From the NCBI GenBank assembly GCA_963930185.1, contig CAWVLT010000083.1, forward strand, positions 1-24,132: 24,132 nucleotides of DNA, in the 5' to 3' direction. Made by a program: the position numbers and the translations under genes. Of this stretch, positions 1 through 8,351 are shown piece after piece. The stretch is from JAGZEG01 sp963930185. Its GTDB lineage: Bacteria > Actinomycetota > Coriobacteriia > Coriobacteriales > UMGS124. The notes beneath the pieces were generated by a model. The model was not told the origin of the DNA, searched no databases, and was given only the letters and a program-made list of their open reading frames with translations. Position 1 is the stretch's first letter; each line of letters starts with the position of its first letter.

Positions 1-1106
1 GTGAACGCGCGGTAGAACTCGCTTTGGTGATAGGTGCCGCCGGCGTCGATGAACCCGGTGATCTTGAACTCGTCGGTGACGGAGTTCGCATAGCGAAACG
101 CAAGGCCCAGCTCGTCGGCCACCTGCTTGGCCAGGTAGTTCTTGCCCGAGCCCGCCGGTCCCACGAGCATGGCGGGCACGTCGTTGCGCACGCAGTGGAG
201 CACCTTGGAAAACTGCGCGTGACGCGGCGCGGCGTCGACGCCGCCCTCGACGCCGGCGACGTCGGGTTCGCCCCACTCAGCAGGATCGGTGGCGGTGGCC
301 ATGCCCAGCCCGGCGGTCACATCCGGCCCGTCGGTCACGTCCGGCCCGACAGTCGTGGGCTGCGTGTCTCCACGGACAGCGATGTCCCCCCGATCCCCCG
401 CCGGGTGCAACCGGGCGCTCGACGTGACGGACGCTTCGCCCAGAGGCCGCACCTCGCCGGTCTGCGGGTCGTGCTCGGGCGTGCGGCCCTCACCCGGGCC
501 GTCGGCGCGGCCGGCGCCCATGAGCTCGATGCGGTGCGTCTCGCCGGCAGGCGTGCTGGCAGCGCGGACGAGCGCCACTTCCCATATGCGGGAGAGCAGC
601 CCGCCCGGCCCCGGCTCAACCGCGGTGTCCAGCCCCTCGCAGAGCTGTATCATCTCCACCATGGAAAGCGGAGCCGGCGCCCGGACGCCCTCGCGCTGCA
701 GCGCGATCGCGCGCAGCTGATCCCACCCGCTGGCAAACGACGGCTGCGTGAGCCGCCACGCGCGCCGCCCGCCCTCGTCGCACAGCAGGATCCCTTTGCA
801 CTCCTCGGGCAGGGCGCGCAGGCGGCGGAACTCGTCGAGCAGGTCAGCGCGACCAAGCGTCTCGAGCCGCCTGGGGAGAAAGCGCAGCACGGGCTCGTGA
901 AGCGCCCTGCCCAGCACGTCGGCGTAGGGCAAAAGCGCGTCGACCGCGCACAGAAACACCGCCCAGGCGCGGTTGACCTCGACGTACATGGGCATGCCGG
1001 CAATCGAGAGGGAAAAGACGCGCACCCAGCCGCCGGCGGGGTCAAGCTCGCAAGACGGCGCCCCGGCGCCGGCGCATCCCGCCGTGTCTTCTTCCTTCCA
1101 GGTCAT
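1..1106 (-). CDS. AAA+ ATPase (AAA_5/MoxR-like), 3' end outside window
   Basis: The frame is open from an ATG at 1106 to the left edge, giving 368 codons of the N-terminal part. The start follows a GGGGGAG Shine-Dalgarno about 5 nt upstream. Residues 1-185 are a globular region I do not recognise. Residues about 195-268 are a Pro/Gly/Asp-rich linker with a repeated GPDVT motif. An ATPase core follows, with a Walker A GPAGSGKN at 316-323. Asn stands in the last Walker A position where Thr or Ser is usual. The segment after it (DEFKITGFIDAGG, then EFYRAF) resembles the AAA_5 ATPases common in phages and in MoxR-like chaperone-type proteins. Walker B and the sensor residues lie beyond the window. 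The gene is divergent from the M24 peptidase across 210 bp. A weak extended -10 (TGTTATAGC) is the only promoter hint. Function and substrate are unknown. Confidence 0.75.
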   Translation of the reverse strand, partial: MTWKEEDTAGCAGAGAPSCELDPAGGWVRVFSLSIAGMPMYVEVNRAWAVFLCAVDALLPYADVLGRALHEPVLRFLPRRLETLGRADLLDEFRRLRALPEECKGILLCDEGGRRAWRLTQPSFASGWDQLRAIALQREGVRAPAPLSMVEMIQLCEGLDTAVEPGPGGLLSRIWEVALVRAASTPAGETHRIELMGAGRADGPGEGRTPEHDPQTGEVRPLGEASVTSSARLHPAGDRGDIAVRGDTQPTTVGPDVTDGPDVTAGLGMATATDPAEWGEPDVAGVEGGVDAAPRHAQFSKVLHCVRNDVPAMLVGPAGSGKNYLAKQVADELGLAFRYANSVTDEFKITGFIDAGGTYHQSEFYRAF

Positions 1107-1316
1107 CTCATCTCCCCCTCAGAGGCATCGCAACGTGCTATAACAGGCCATGGCAGGCGCGACCACGGTGGCCCGGCGCGGCGGCGCGGCGCACAGCTCG
1201 TCCGGCGCGACGGGTGCACCGGACACGCGAGCTCGCCTTGGCCCCTAACAATAGCAAACGAAGATGACAGAAACACACGTGCCGCGAACATCCACGACCC
1301 GAAAGGCAGCACCACG

Positions 1317-2423
1317 ATGAGCACAGACGCCATTTCCCCGACAATAGACTACGCCTCCCGCCTCGCGCGGGTCATGGGCAACCTCGAGACCATGGGCATC
1401 TCGCAGATGCTCGTGAGCGACCCCATGTCCATCTGCTGGCTCACCGGCTTCTACGTGTCGCCCGGCGAGCGGTTCCTGGGCCTTGTGCTGCGCGCGGGGG
1501 CCGACCCCGTCCTAGTGGTGAACGACCTGTTCCCCGCGCCTGCGCAGGTGGCGGCACAGCTGCGCGGATACCGCGACGAGGACGACCCGCTCGCGCTGGT
1601 GGCCGAGCTCACCGACCGCGCCCAGACGCTGGGCTGTGACAAGGACCTGGCCGCGCGCTTCTTGCTCGGCCTGCGCGACCTGGGGGCGGCCCGCGCCTTC
1701 GAGCTGGGATCGGCAGCGGTGGATGGGGCGCGCTCTATCAAGGACGCCCAGGAGCAGCAGCTCATGCGGCTGGCCAGCGCCGTCAACGACCAGGCCATGG
1801 CCGAGCTGCGCTCGATGGTGCGCGAGGGCGTGACCGAGCGGCAGATCGCCGACGCCCTGATCGACGTGTACCGCCAGCTCGGCGCCCAGGGGCATTCCTT
1901 CCCGCCCATCGTGAGCTTCGGGGCGCACGCCGCCGACCCGCACCACGAGCCCGACGACACCCCGCTGGGACCGCGCGACGTGGTGCTCTTCGACGTGGGG
2001 TGCGTGAGGTGCGGGTACTGCTCGGACATGACGCGCACGTTCTTCTTCCGCGACGTGGCCGAGGAGCAGCGCCTGGTCTACGAGACGGTGCGCCGGGCCA
2101 ACGAGGCGGCCGCCGCGCTGGTCGCCCCCGGCGTGCTGTTCAGCGACGTGGACCGGGCGGCGCGCGAGGTGATCGAGCGGGCGGGCTTCGGCCCGTACTT
2201 CACCCACCGGCTGGGCCACCAGATCGGCATGACCGACCACGAGCCGGGAGACGTGTCGGCCGTCCATCACGAGCCCATGCAGGCCGGCGTGTGCCACTCC
2301 ATCGAGCCGGGCATCTACCTGCCGGGCAAGTTCGGCGTGCGCATCGAGGACCTGTGCATCGTGCAGCCCGGCGGCGGCGAGATCATCAACCACTACCCGC
2401 ACGACCTCGACGTCATCGCATAG
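1317..2423 (+). CDS. M24 family metallopeptidase (Xaa-Pro aminopeptidase/dipeptidase-like)
   Basis: This 368-residue cytoplasmic protein has the creatinase/aminopeptidase-P layout: an N-terminal creatinase-like domain (about 10-140) and a C-terminal pita-bread catalytic domain (about 145-365). All five dinuclear-metal ligands of the M24 family are visible: Asp226 (LFDVG), Asp237 (SDMTRT), His301 (RLGHQIG), Glu330 (SIEPGIY) and Glu344 (RIED). The PHHEPDD and DHEP segments supply the usual substrate-site histidines. It should hydrolyse X-Pro bonds or a related small peptide or amide; the exact substrate cannot be read from sequence. The ATG at 1317 is preceded by AAAGG with a 10-nt spacer. The frame stays open far upstream only because of high GC, and the family N-terminus fits 1317. 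The gene converges on the LuxR gene with a 10-bp gap and no obvious terminator. Confidence 0.88.
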   Translation: MSTDAISPTIDYASRLARVMGNLETMGISQMLVSDPMSICWLTGFYVSPGERFLGLVLRAGADPVLVVNDLFPAPAQVAAQLRGYRDEDDPLALVAELTDRAQTLGCDKDLAARFLLGLRDLGAARAFELGSAAVDGARSIKDAQEQQLMRLASAVNDQAMAELRSMVREGVTERQIADALIDVYRQLGAQGHSFPPIVSFGAHAADPHHEPDDTPLGPRDVVLFDVGCVRCGYCSDMTRTFFFRDVAEEQRLVYETVRRANEAAAALVAPGVLFSDVDRAAREVIERAGFGPYFTHRLGHQIGMTDHEPGDVSAVHHEPMQAGVCHSIEPGIYLPGKFGVRIEDLCIVQPGGGEIINHYPHDLDVIA

Positions 2424-2433
2424 GGTAGCGGGC

Positions 2434-4032
2434 CTAGGGGGCAGCAGGCCCGGGCGCCTCGGGCGCGAGCTCGACGGCCTCGATCACGTCGAGCATCTCC
2501 TGACGGCCCTTCACGCCCATCTTCTGATAGATGCGGGCGATGTAGGTCTTGACCGTGCTCCTGGAGAGGGACAGGCACTCGGCGATGTAGGGAACGGTCC
2601 GGCCGCGCACCACCAGGCTCATGACCTGCGCCTCGCGCGGGGCGATCTGGTAGCGCTCCACCGCCAGGTCGAACTGCCGGGCAAAGTCGCGCATCTCGAC
2701 GCCAAGCGGGCTGGCCTGCGCCTCCTGCCCGTCGGCGTCGGCCTGATCCCCTTCTGGCACGACGATCCTCTTCCCGTCGCTCAGCAGCGAGACGAGCAGG
2801 ATCACCAGACCCGTTATGCCGAAGACGTACTTGAGCATGTCGCCGTCCAGACTCGGCAGCCCTCCTCCGGCAAGCCCCGGGAGCACAAGCACCGCCAGAG
2901 GCACCGAGCTCTCGATGGCACGGCACACGCCGATCGCCAGCGAGGGGCGCACCCCGGCGTCACGGCAGGCATTGCAGACGATCACGAGCAAAAACAGGTC
3001 GAAGCACGTGTAGCCGGCGAAGATGAGCATCGGCCCGAAGCTCAGGTCGGCGCCGAACGTCGCGATTGCGAGCAGGCCGAACAGCATGATGGGCACGACG
3101 ATCTTGTACGCGAACTGGTACGAGATGGAGCCGGAGACCGCAAGCGCGCCCAGCAGCGGCACGAGGGCGACGAGCATGCAGGCAAGCGAGACGAGCGGCA
3201 GCATCGAGTTGTCCGTACCGAAGCCAGTCTCGAGCATCACGATCCAGGTGACGATGCCAAACGTGTAGAATACGACGACGATGCGCCAAACCGAGCGTGC
3301 AAACGCGCCAGCCCCACCCGCGGCGGCCGTGCGACACGCATCGTCCGTGGCAGGTGCGGCGAGAGGGTGGGCGCCGTCGTCAGCGCCGGACCGCGGGCCA
3401 TCCACCTGCGGGCATGCGCCCCTTCTCGCCGAGGCGAGCAGCGCGAAGGCCGAGAGGGGTATGAGAAGCGGGGCGACCACGCTGCACGCCGTGCCGTTGA
3501 GCACGGAGCTTGCCAGGCATATGGCGGAGGCGAGCAGAAGCGACGCGAACGACTGGACGGTGATCTGCGGGGGCGTCAGGGTGCAGTAGCGTATGCCCCA
3601 GCCGACCGCCGTGCACGCCACCAGCAGCCGAGACACGGCGCGATACACGTAGAAGAAGCCGTGCGCCCACGCAAGCCCCATCGACAGCGCGCACCACGAG
3701 ATGATCCCGCACACGCCTATGACAAGCGCCGTGACGAAGGCGATCGCCTCCCGGCGCCGCCAGCGAGCAAACGCGAGCGCCACGGCGAGATAGCCCAGCA
3801 CGCTGCACCCCGACGTGAGGACCACGAGCCCCGGCGAGCTCCCGCTGCCACCGAGGCCGTCGCCGAAGCCGAAGTACGGCTCAAGGTAGATCTCCAGGAG
3901 GTTCCACGCGTAGAACAGCGCGAGGCCTACCACGTTCGAGACGGCGAACGGGCTGCTCAGAGACGCCCTGATCCCGTGTCGTACTTTCTGTACGACAGGC
4001 ATTTCGGCAAGTATGGTCAGTCGGCCCGACAA
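2434..4032 (-). CDS. membrane-spanning LuxR-family transcriptional regulator
   Basis: The 532-residue product has about 12 hydrophobic segments between residues 30 and 430, interrupted by a hydrophilic loop of about 40 residues near 205-245. A C-terminal LuxR/GerE helix-turn-helix follows at about 463-518 (PREAQVM, then SLSRSTVKTYIARIYQKMGV). Membrane-anchored LuxR proteins of this plan are greatly expanded in Eggerthellaceae and usually sit beside one exported flavin reductase, so it probably senses a compound and controls the divergent gene at 4192. The start is uncertain. TTG at 4032 has GGAAG with a 5-nt spacer. The in-frame ATG at 4002 has no clear Shine-Dalgarno. A 21-bp dyad at 3977-3997 lies just inside the coding sequence and could be an operator. 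The ligand is unknown. Confidence 0.87.
   Translation of the reverse strand: MSGRLTILAEMPVVQKVRHGIRASLSSPFAVSNVVGLALFYAWNLLEIYLEPYFGFGDGLGGSGSSPGLVVLTSGCSVLGYLAVALAFARWRRREAIAFVTALVIGVCGIISWCALSMGLAWAHGFFYVYRAVSRLLVACTAVGWGIRYCTLTPPQITVQSFASLLLASAICLASSVLNGTACSVVAPLLIPLSAFALLASARRGACPQVDGPRSGADDGAHPLAAPATDDACRTAAAGGAGAFARSVWRIVVVFYTFGIVTWIVMLETGFGTDNSMLPLVSLACMLVALVPLLGALAVSGSISYQFAYKIVVPIMLFGLLAIATFGADLSFGPMLIFAGYTCFDLFLLVIVCNACRDAGVRPSLAIGVCRAIESSVPLAVLVLPGLAGGGLPSLDGDMLKYVFGITGLVILLVSLLSDGKRIVVPEGDQADADGQEAQASPLGVEMRDFARQFDLAVERYQIAPREAQVMSLVVRGRTVPYIAECLSLSRSTVKTYIARIYQKMGVKGRQEMLDVIEAVELAPEAPGPAAP
3977..3997. promoter_or_regulatory. 21-bp perfect dyad at the 5' end of the LuxR gene
   Basis: TGTCGTAC and GTACGACA form a perfect 8-bp inverted repeat around a TTTCT centre. 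It lies 5 bp inside the ATG alternative start (4002) and 35 bp inside the TTG start (4032). Its size and symmetry fit a dimeric regulator's operator or a small RNA hairpin in the mRNA leader. It also encodes the VVQKVR stretch of the protein, so chance cannot be excluded. Confidence 0.35.
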
Positions 4033-4191
4033 TGCGTCTTCCGTTTCTCCCGTACCTTAGTCGATGTCCGGCCGGCCACCCATGCGCCGCCGGCTCCGCC
4101 CCGCGCCGCGCGCAAGCCGCTGGATGTAAGTCTATGGCGTGGGACGGGGATCTGCAAGAACGTGCAACGAACGGTTACGGTAGGAGGAATA

Positions 4192-6372
4192 ATGGCACGT
4201 ACCATGGCACGTCGCGAGTTCGTACGCACCGCCGCCCTGGGCACCGCCTGCGCGATGGGCGCCGGCGCCGTGGGCACCCTGGCAACCCGGGCCACGGCCG
4301 AGGAGGCGGCCGAGTCGCAGGCCACCGAGCAGACCACGGCCGCCGAGAGCACCGGCGTCAAGATGAAGCCGGGCATCTACGTGGGCGAGGGCGCCGGCTT
4401 TGACCCCATCGAGCCCGTGCGCGTCAAGATCGAGGTCAGCGAGACCGAGCTGCTCTCGGTCGAGGTGATCGAGAAGGGCTTGATCCGCGAGGAGCCCAAC
4501 ATCCTGAAGGCCGCCGAGGAGCACATGCTCCCCCGCATGGTGGAGGCCCAGTCGTTCAACGTGGACTCCATCACCGGTGCGACCCTGGTGAGCTCGGGCT
4601 TGCGCACGGCCACCGAGGACGCCCTAAAGAAGGCCCTGGCCGCCGGCGGCAGCTCCGAGGACGCCATCGACGCCTTTGCCGTCACCCCCGAGAAGAACCC
4701 CCAGCAGGTCACCCTCGACTACGACGTCGTGGTCTGCGGCATGGGCGCCGCCGGCTGCGCCGCCGCCATGTCGGTGGCCGAGCAGCAGGCCGCGGCCGGC
4801 CTGCCCGTGAGCGTCCTGGCCCTGGAGACCGCCGCCAAGGTCGGCGGCACCGCCGCCGAGGCGAGCGCGCCCTTCGCCATGAACCCGCCCAGGCTCTGCG
4901 AGCTGTACAACAACGGCGAGGACTACGCCGACTACGACAGCCTCTACGAGGACTGGATCGCCAACTACAGCGACGGCACCCCCTGCAAGCCCGAGTGCGT
5001 CAAGATGTTCATCGACGAGTCGGGCAACACCGTTGACTGGCTGCAGTTCGAGCACGGCTTCATCTTCGCCGACGCCTCCGCCGGCTTTGGTGCCAACACC
5101 TGGCGCGTCGTCTACAACATGATCCACGCCAGCACCATGAACGACGCCTACGACTACACCACGGTCAACGCCGACCGCGGCTACACGTTCACCGACCGCT
5201 ACGAGACCACGATGCAGTACTACAACGCCATCGCCTCGGACTTCGTCGCGGCCGGCGGCGAGCTCATGACCGAGATGACCTGCACCGAGCTCATCTACGA
5301 CGCCGCCTCCAACAAGGTGACCGGCGTCAAGGCCATAAGCTCCGCCACCGGTGACGAGTACACCGTCAACGCCAAGGTCGTCATCCTGTGCACGGGCGGC
5401 TTCTGCGGCAGCGGCGACATGACCACCAAGTACCTCACCAACCCGCTCTACCCGCAGTTCGCCGGCCCCTGGAAGATCTACGGCATGTACCAGAACCAGG
5501 GCCAGATGATCGAGTCGGCCATCCAGCAGGGCGCGGGCACCTACAACATGGACATGCCTCCCTGCATCCACCAGATCTCGCCTGCGCTCACCCTCACCAA
5601 GTACCCCGTGTACTACCGTGACGGCAAGGACAAGGACAAGTTCAAGCAGAACGCCTGGACGCTCAACGACGTGCCCTACATCCTGGGCAAGGCGAGCAAC
5701 TGCCTGATGGTGGGCACCGACGGCCTGCGCCACTTCAACGAGGCCGAAGCCTTCGCCTTCCAGTTCGCCGGACCCACCTGCTACGCCATCTACGGCAGCG
5801 ACGTCATCGACCAGCTCGCCGAGAGCGGCTTCCCGGGCGAGGAGGGCTCCTACACCTCCTCGAACAACTACATGGGCCAGGGCGGCTACCCCAGCGCGCA
5901 TCCCATCCCCCAGATCTACGAGGTGCTCGAGTCGGGCGTTGAGCTGGGCTTTATCTACAAGGCCGAGACCATCGAGGAGCTCGCCGAGCAGATGGGCGTG
6001 CCCGCCGAGGACTTCGCCGGCCAGGTGGAGCGCTACGTCTCGTTCTGCGAGTCGGGCACCGACGAGGAGTTCGGCAAGGACGCCGACAACCTGGTGAACA
6101 ACCTGACCTACGGCCCGTACTACGCCATCGAGATGAAGCCGACGCCCTATGCCACGCCGGCGGCTCTGGACGTGGACACCAACATCAACGTCCTGCAGGC
6201 CGACGGCGCCACGCCCATCGGCGGCCTGTACGCCTGCGGCAACGACTCGGGCGGCGTGCTCTACTCCAACTACAAGCCCTACTCCGGCTATGGCGGAATC
6301 GCCCTGGGCTGGGCCTTCACCTCGGGCCGCCTCGCCGGCATCCACGCCGTGGAGTACCTGGCTCAGGCGTAA
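4192..6372 (+). CDS. Tat-exported FMN-binding/FAD-dependent reductase of the flavocytochrome c/fumarate reductase family
   Basis: This 726-residue exported oxidoreductase starts at the ATG at 4192, after AGGAGG with a 4-nt spacer. Residues 1-38 form a twin-arginine signal (ARREFVRTAALG, small-residue core). Residues 57-150 are an FMN-binding domain with DSITGAT at 125-131, whose last Thr is the usual site of covalent FMN attachment by ApbE. Residues 175-725 are an FAD_binding_2 domain with GMGAAG at 183-188 and a C-terminal GN-SGG / YGGIALGWAFTSGRLAG segment. There is no CxxCH haem motif, so electrons must reach FMN from a membrane donor outside this window. The Arg and His residues used by fumarate reductases seem to be missing, so fumarate is an unlikely acceptor. 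It is divergent from the LuxR regulator and monocistronic, closed by the terminator at 6411. Confidence 0.9.
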   Translation: MARTMARREFVRTAALGTACAMGAGAVGTLATRATAEEAAESQATEQTTAAESTGVKMKPGIYVGEGAGFDPIEPVRVKIEVSETELLSVEVIEKGLIREEPNILKAAEEHMLPRMVEAQSFNVDSITGATLVSSGLRTATEDALKKALAAGGSSEDAIDAFAVTPEKNPQQVTLDYDVVVCGMGAAGCAAAMSVAEQQAAAGLPVSVLALETAAKVGGTAAEASAPFAMNPPRLCELYNNGEDYADYDSLYEDWIANYSDGTPCKPECVKMFIDESGNTVDWLQFEHGFIFADASAGFGANTWRVVYNMIHASTMNDAYDYTTVNADRGYTFTDRYETTMQYYNAIASDFVAAGGELMTEMTCTELIYDAASNKVTGVKAISSATGDEYTVNAKVVILCTGGFCGSGDMTTKYLTNPLYPQFAGPWKIYGMYQNQGQMIESAIQQGAGTYNMDMPPCIHQISPALTLTKYPVYYRDGKDKDKFKQNAWTLNDVPYILGKASNCLMVGTDGLRHFNEAEAFAFQFAGPTCYAIYGSDVIDQLAESGFPGEEGSYTSSNNYMGQGGYPSAHPIPQIYEVLESGVELGFIYKAETIEELAEQMGVPAEDFAGQVERYVSFCESGTDEEFGKDADNLVNNLTYGPYYAIEMKPTPYATPAALDVDTNINVLQADGATPIGGLYACGNDSGGVLYSNYKPYSGYGGIALGWAFTSGRLAGIHAVEYLAQA

Positions 6373-6410
6373 GGCGAAAAGCCTAGCCAAGGAACCGCGC
6401 ACCTAAGGGA

Positions 6411-6447
6411 GGGCGGGAGCGACCCGATGAGTCGCTCCCGCCCTTTT
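6411..6447 (+). terminator. intrinsic terminator after the flavin reductase gene
   Basis: A perfect 13-bp stem, GGGCGGGAGCGAC (6411-6423) pairing with 6431-6443 across a 7-nt loop, is followed by TTTT. It lies 39 bp after the flavin reductase stop codon. Read from the other strand it is followed by TCCCTT, so it may act weakly as a bidirectional terminator for the convergent SLH gene. Confidence 0.88.
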
Positions 6448-6494
6448 CGCCGTTCGACTTGCCTTGCCTCGCCTTCGGGGCATCCTACGCTGGC

Positions 6495-7622
6495 CTACGC
6501 CGGCATCGTGGCCCCGCAGGAACAATAGTAGTAATCCACCTGGTAGCTCCCGTGGTCCTCAGTGTGGGTCTGGGCGGGGATGGTCTTCTCCACGTTCACG
6601 TAGTTGCCGTAATACACGCCGTTGTACAGGCCATTCTCATCGGCGTTGCGCAGGCCGGTCATGATGATCTCCTCCAGGTCGTCCATCGTGAAGCCGTCCT
6701 CGAACCAGTAGATCGGGCCGCCTTTGGACGTAAGGGTGTTGGGATCCCCGTCGCCGTCCTCAACGTAGAACTGCGCCCCACGGATAACCTGCTCAGGCAC
6801 GTCGACGACCGTGACGATGTTGGGAACCCAGGTCTCGTGCGCCTGCCACTGGTGCTGGTGCACGGTGCCGGAAAGCACGTCGCGCAGCAGCACGGTAAAC
6901 ACCTTGGCCGCCTGCGCACGCGTGGCGCCCTGCTGGGGCTCCAGCGTGAGCGGGCCGTTCTCCCCGTGCTTGTTGCCGTTGATCAGGCCGCGATCGGCGC
7001 ACCACATCATGGTCTCGACGGCAAACGGCATGACGTCGGAGGTGTCGACCGCCGCATAAAAGGCCGAGGTGTCATACGAGGAGACGTCGATGCCCATCAC
7101 GCCGGCAAAGCGGCACACCATGGTGGCGAGCTCGGCGCGCGTCACCGGGTAGTTCGGGCGAAAGCACCCGGCATCGGGGCCGGTCGTGTATCCGGTGACG
7201 ATGCCCAGGCTCGAGGCCCACTGGATCGCGGAGTTGAAGTAGTCCGGGTAGTTGCCGTCAAGGAAGCCCGAGGTCGATGCGAACTGGTCGGGATCGACGG
7301 TCGTCCGGTCACCGGGATTCGCGATGCGAAACAGCACGGTAACCACCTGGCCGCGCGTGATCTGGTCCTCGGGCCCGAACACGCCCGTCGGCACCCCCTC
7401 GCTCGCATAGCCGGACATGATGCCGTTGTCGGTGACGTAGTCGATCCAGCCCTCCTGCACGTACCACTCGCCGGACGGCGTGTCATAGAAATCCGAGGCG
7501 GCCGCCGCGGCCTGCTTCGGGCAAAGCGCACTCGCCAAGCCGAGGAGCAGCGCAAGAAGCGCGGCGCAGCAGATGGCACGCAAGGAAGGTGCGGCCTTGC
7601 GGATGGTTTGCAGACTCTCCAT
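6495..7622 (-). CDS. SLH-domain surface protein with a C-terminal His/Cys domain
   Basis: This 375-residue secreted protein has a signal peptide at about 1-41 (basic start, long Leu/Ala core, AAAA cleavage region). Three S-layer-homology repeats follow at about 44-100, 118-174 and 190-247, each with the conserved TR motif (ITRGQ, VTRAE, ATRAQ). SLH repeats bind pyruvylated cell-wall polymers, so the protein should sit on the cell surface. Residues 251-375 form a separate domain opening with HQHQW and closing with YYYCSCG; it looks like a small metal-binding or cell-wall module, but I cannot name its activity. The ATG at 7622 has AAGGGAA about 6 nt upstream. The gene follows the (Y/F)DxxG-repeat gene by 45 bp and may be the last gene of the metG transcript. 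Confidence 0.85.
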   Translation of the reverse strand: MESLQTIRKAAPSLRAICCAALLALLLGLASALCPKQAAAAASDFYDTPSGEWYVQEGWIDYVTDNGIMSGYASEGVPTGVFGPEDQITRGQVVTVLFRIANPGDRTTVDPDQFASTSGFLDGNYPDYFNSAIQWASSLGIVTGYTTGPDAGCFRPNYPVTRAELATMVCRFAGVMGIDVSSYDTSAFYAAVDTSDVMPFAVETMMWCADRGLINGNKHGENGPLTLEPQQGATRAQAAKVFTVLLRDVLSGTVHQHQWQAHETWVPNIVTVVDVPEQVIRGAQFYVEDGDGDPNTLTSKGGPIYWFEDGFTMDDLEEIIMTGLRNADENGLYNGVYYGNYVNVEKTIPAQTHTEDHGSYQVDYYYCSCGATMPA

Positions 7623-7667
7623 GGTGTTCCCTTCGTTTGAAACGGACGTCCCCGCACGTACGGCGAA

Positions 7668-8351
7668 TCAAGTCGACCGCCAGCGATACTCCCCCGCCGC
7701 GTCGCGACCGTGGGCGTCAAAGCCGTCGGGCGCAAGGCGCGTGCCGGTGTCGCGGTGGATGCCGGCCGCGTCGAAGCCCCGGCGGTCGTAGCCCGCCTCG
7801 TCCCGGCCCCAGCGGTCGTAGCCAGCCGGGGAGAAGCGCGTGGCGGTGTCGCGGTGGATGCCGGCCGCGTCGAAGCCGCGCGGGTCGTAGCCGTCGCGGT
7901 CGCGGCGATAGCGATCGAGGCCCCAGGGATCGTAGCCGTCGCGGTCGTAGCCATCGGCGTCGCGCCCGGAACGGTCGTAGCCATCCCTGTCCACGCCCTG
8001 CCGGTCAAAGCCGTCCGGGCCGAAGGGCGTGCCGGTCGCGCGATGGACGCCCCGCGCGTTGAACCCGTGCACGTCGTAGCCGAAGACGTCGTAGCCACCC
8101 AGGTCATAGCGGCTGCCCGTCTCGCTGTGGATGCCCGCCTGGTTGAAGCCCCGCTCGTCATACTCGTCAAACGTGGCGCGCGCAAGCCAGCTTGCCTGCG
8201 CGCAGCCTCCCTGACCGGCCGTGCCGACATCGCTGGAGCCCGGGCCGCCCACCAGACCCGAAAAAAAGTTGAAGCTCGGCAGGCCACCTGCGACGGGGGC
8301 GTCTCCAGGGGAGCCCGACGGGTCGGGCCGCCTCTCCCTACTGCCCGCCAT
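7668..8351 (-). CDS. (Y/F)DxxG pentapeptide-repeat protein of unknown function
   Basis: This 227-residue protein has no signal peptide or membrane segment. Residues 1-60 are low-complexity, Gly/Ser/Pro-rich. From about residue 61 to the end it is an array of five-residue units of the form (Y/F/V/L)Dxx(G/D), rich in Asp, Gly, Arg and Tyr. Within the array a longer module, G(F)(D/N)xxG(I/V)HxxTGT plus about five residues, recurs four times. The ATG at 8351 overlaps the end of the coiled-coil gene by 14 bp and has only a weak CAGG upstream, so translation is probably coupled. I recognise the repeat style from uncharacterised actinobacterial proteins but know of no established function. It may form a regular beta structure or bind cations through the Asp residues; that is inference. 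Confidence 0.75.
   Translation of the reverse strand: MAGSRERRPDPSGSPGDAPVAGGLPSFNFFSGLVGGPGSSDVGTAGQGGCAQASWLARATFDEYDERGFNQAGIHSETGSRYDLGGYDVFGYDVHGFNARGVHRATGTPFGPDGFDRQGVDRDGYDRSGRDADGYDRDGYDPWGLDRYRRDRDGYDPRGFDAAGIHRDTATRFSPAGYDRWGRDEAGYDRRGFDAAGIHRDTGTRLAPDGFDAHGRDAAGEYRWRST
7745..7877 (-). repeat. 34-bp perfect direct repeat inside the (Y/F)DxxG gene
   Basis: Positions 7745-7778 and 7844-7877 are identical over 34 bp and 99 bp (33 codons) apart, in phase. They encode the GFDAAGIHRDT module. Near-identity at third codon positions indicates recent duplication or gene conversion within the array. Confidence 0.85.

Noticed and set aside
24..1316. Plus-strand open frame leading into the M24 peptidase gene
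   Set aside because: It is antisense to the ATPase gene, its translation is low-complexity (Arg/Gly/Pro/His), and the peptidase has a family-consistent start with a Shine-Dalgarno at 1317.
3367..4191. Long upstream extension of the flavin reductase frame
   Set aside because: It lies antisense to the LuxR gene and would bury the Tat signal. AGGAGG before 4192 fixes the start.
4624..6402. 592-codon minus-strand open frame opposite the flavin reductase
   Set aside because: Its Val/Gly/His/Leu-rich translation is the expected antisense product of a high-GC gene, with no domain or start signal.
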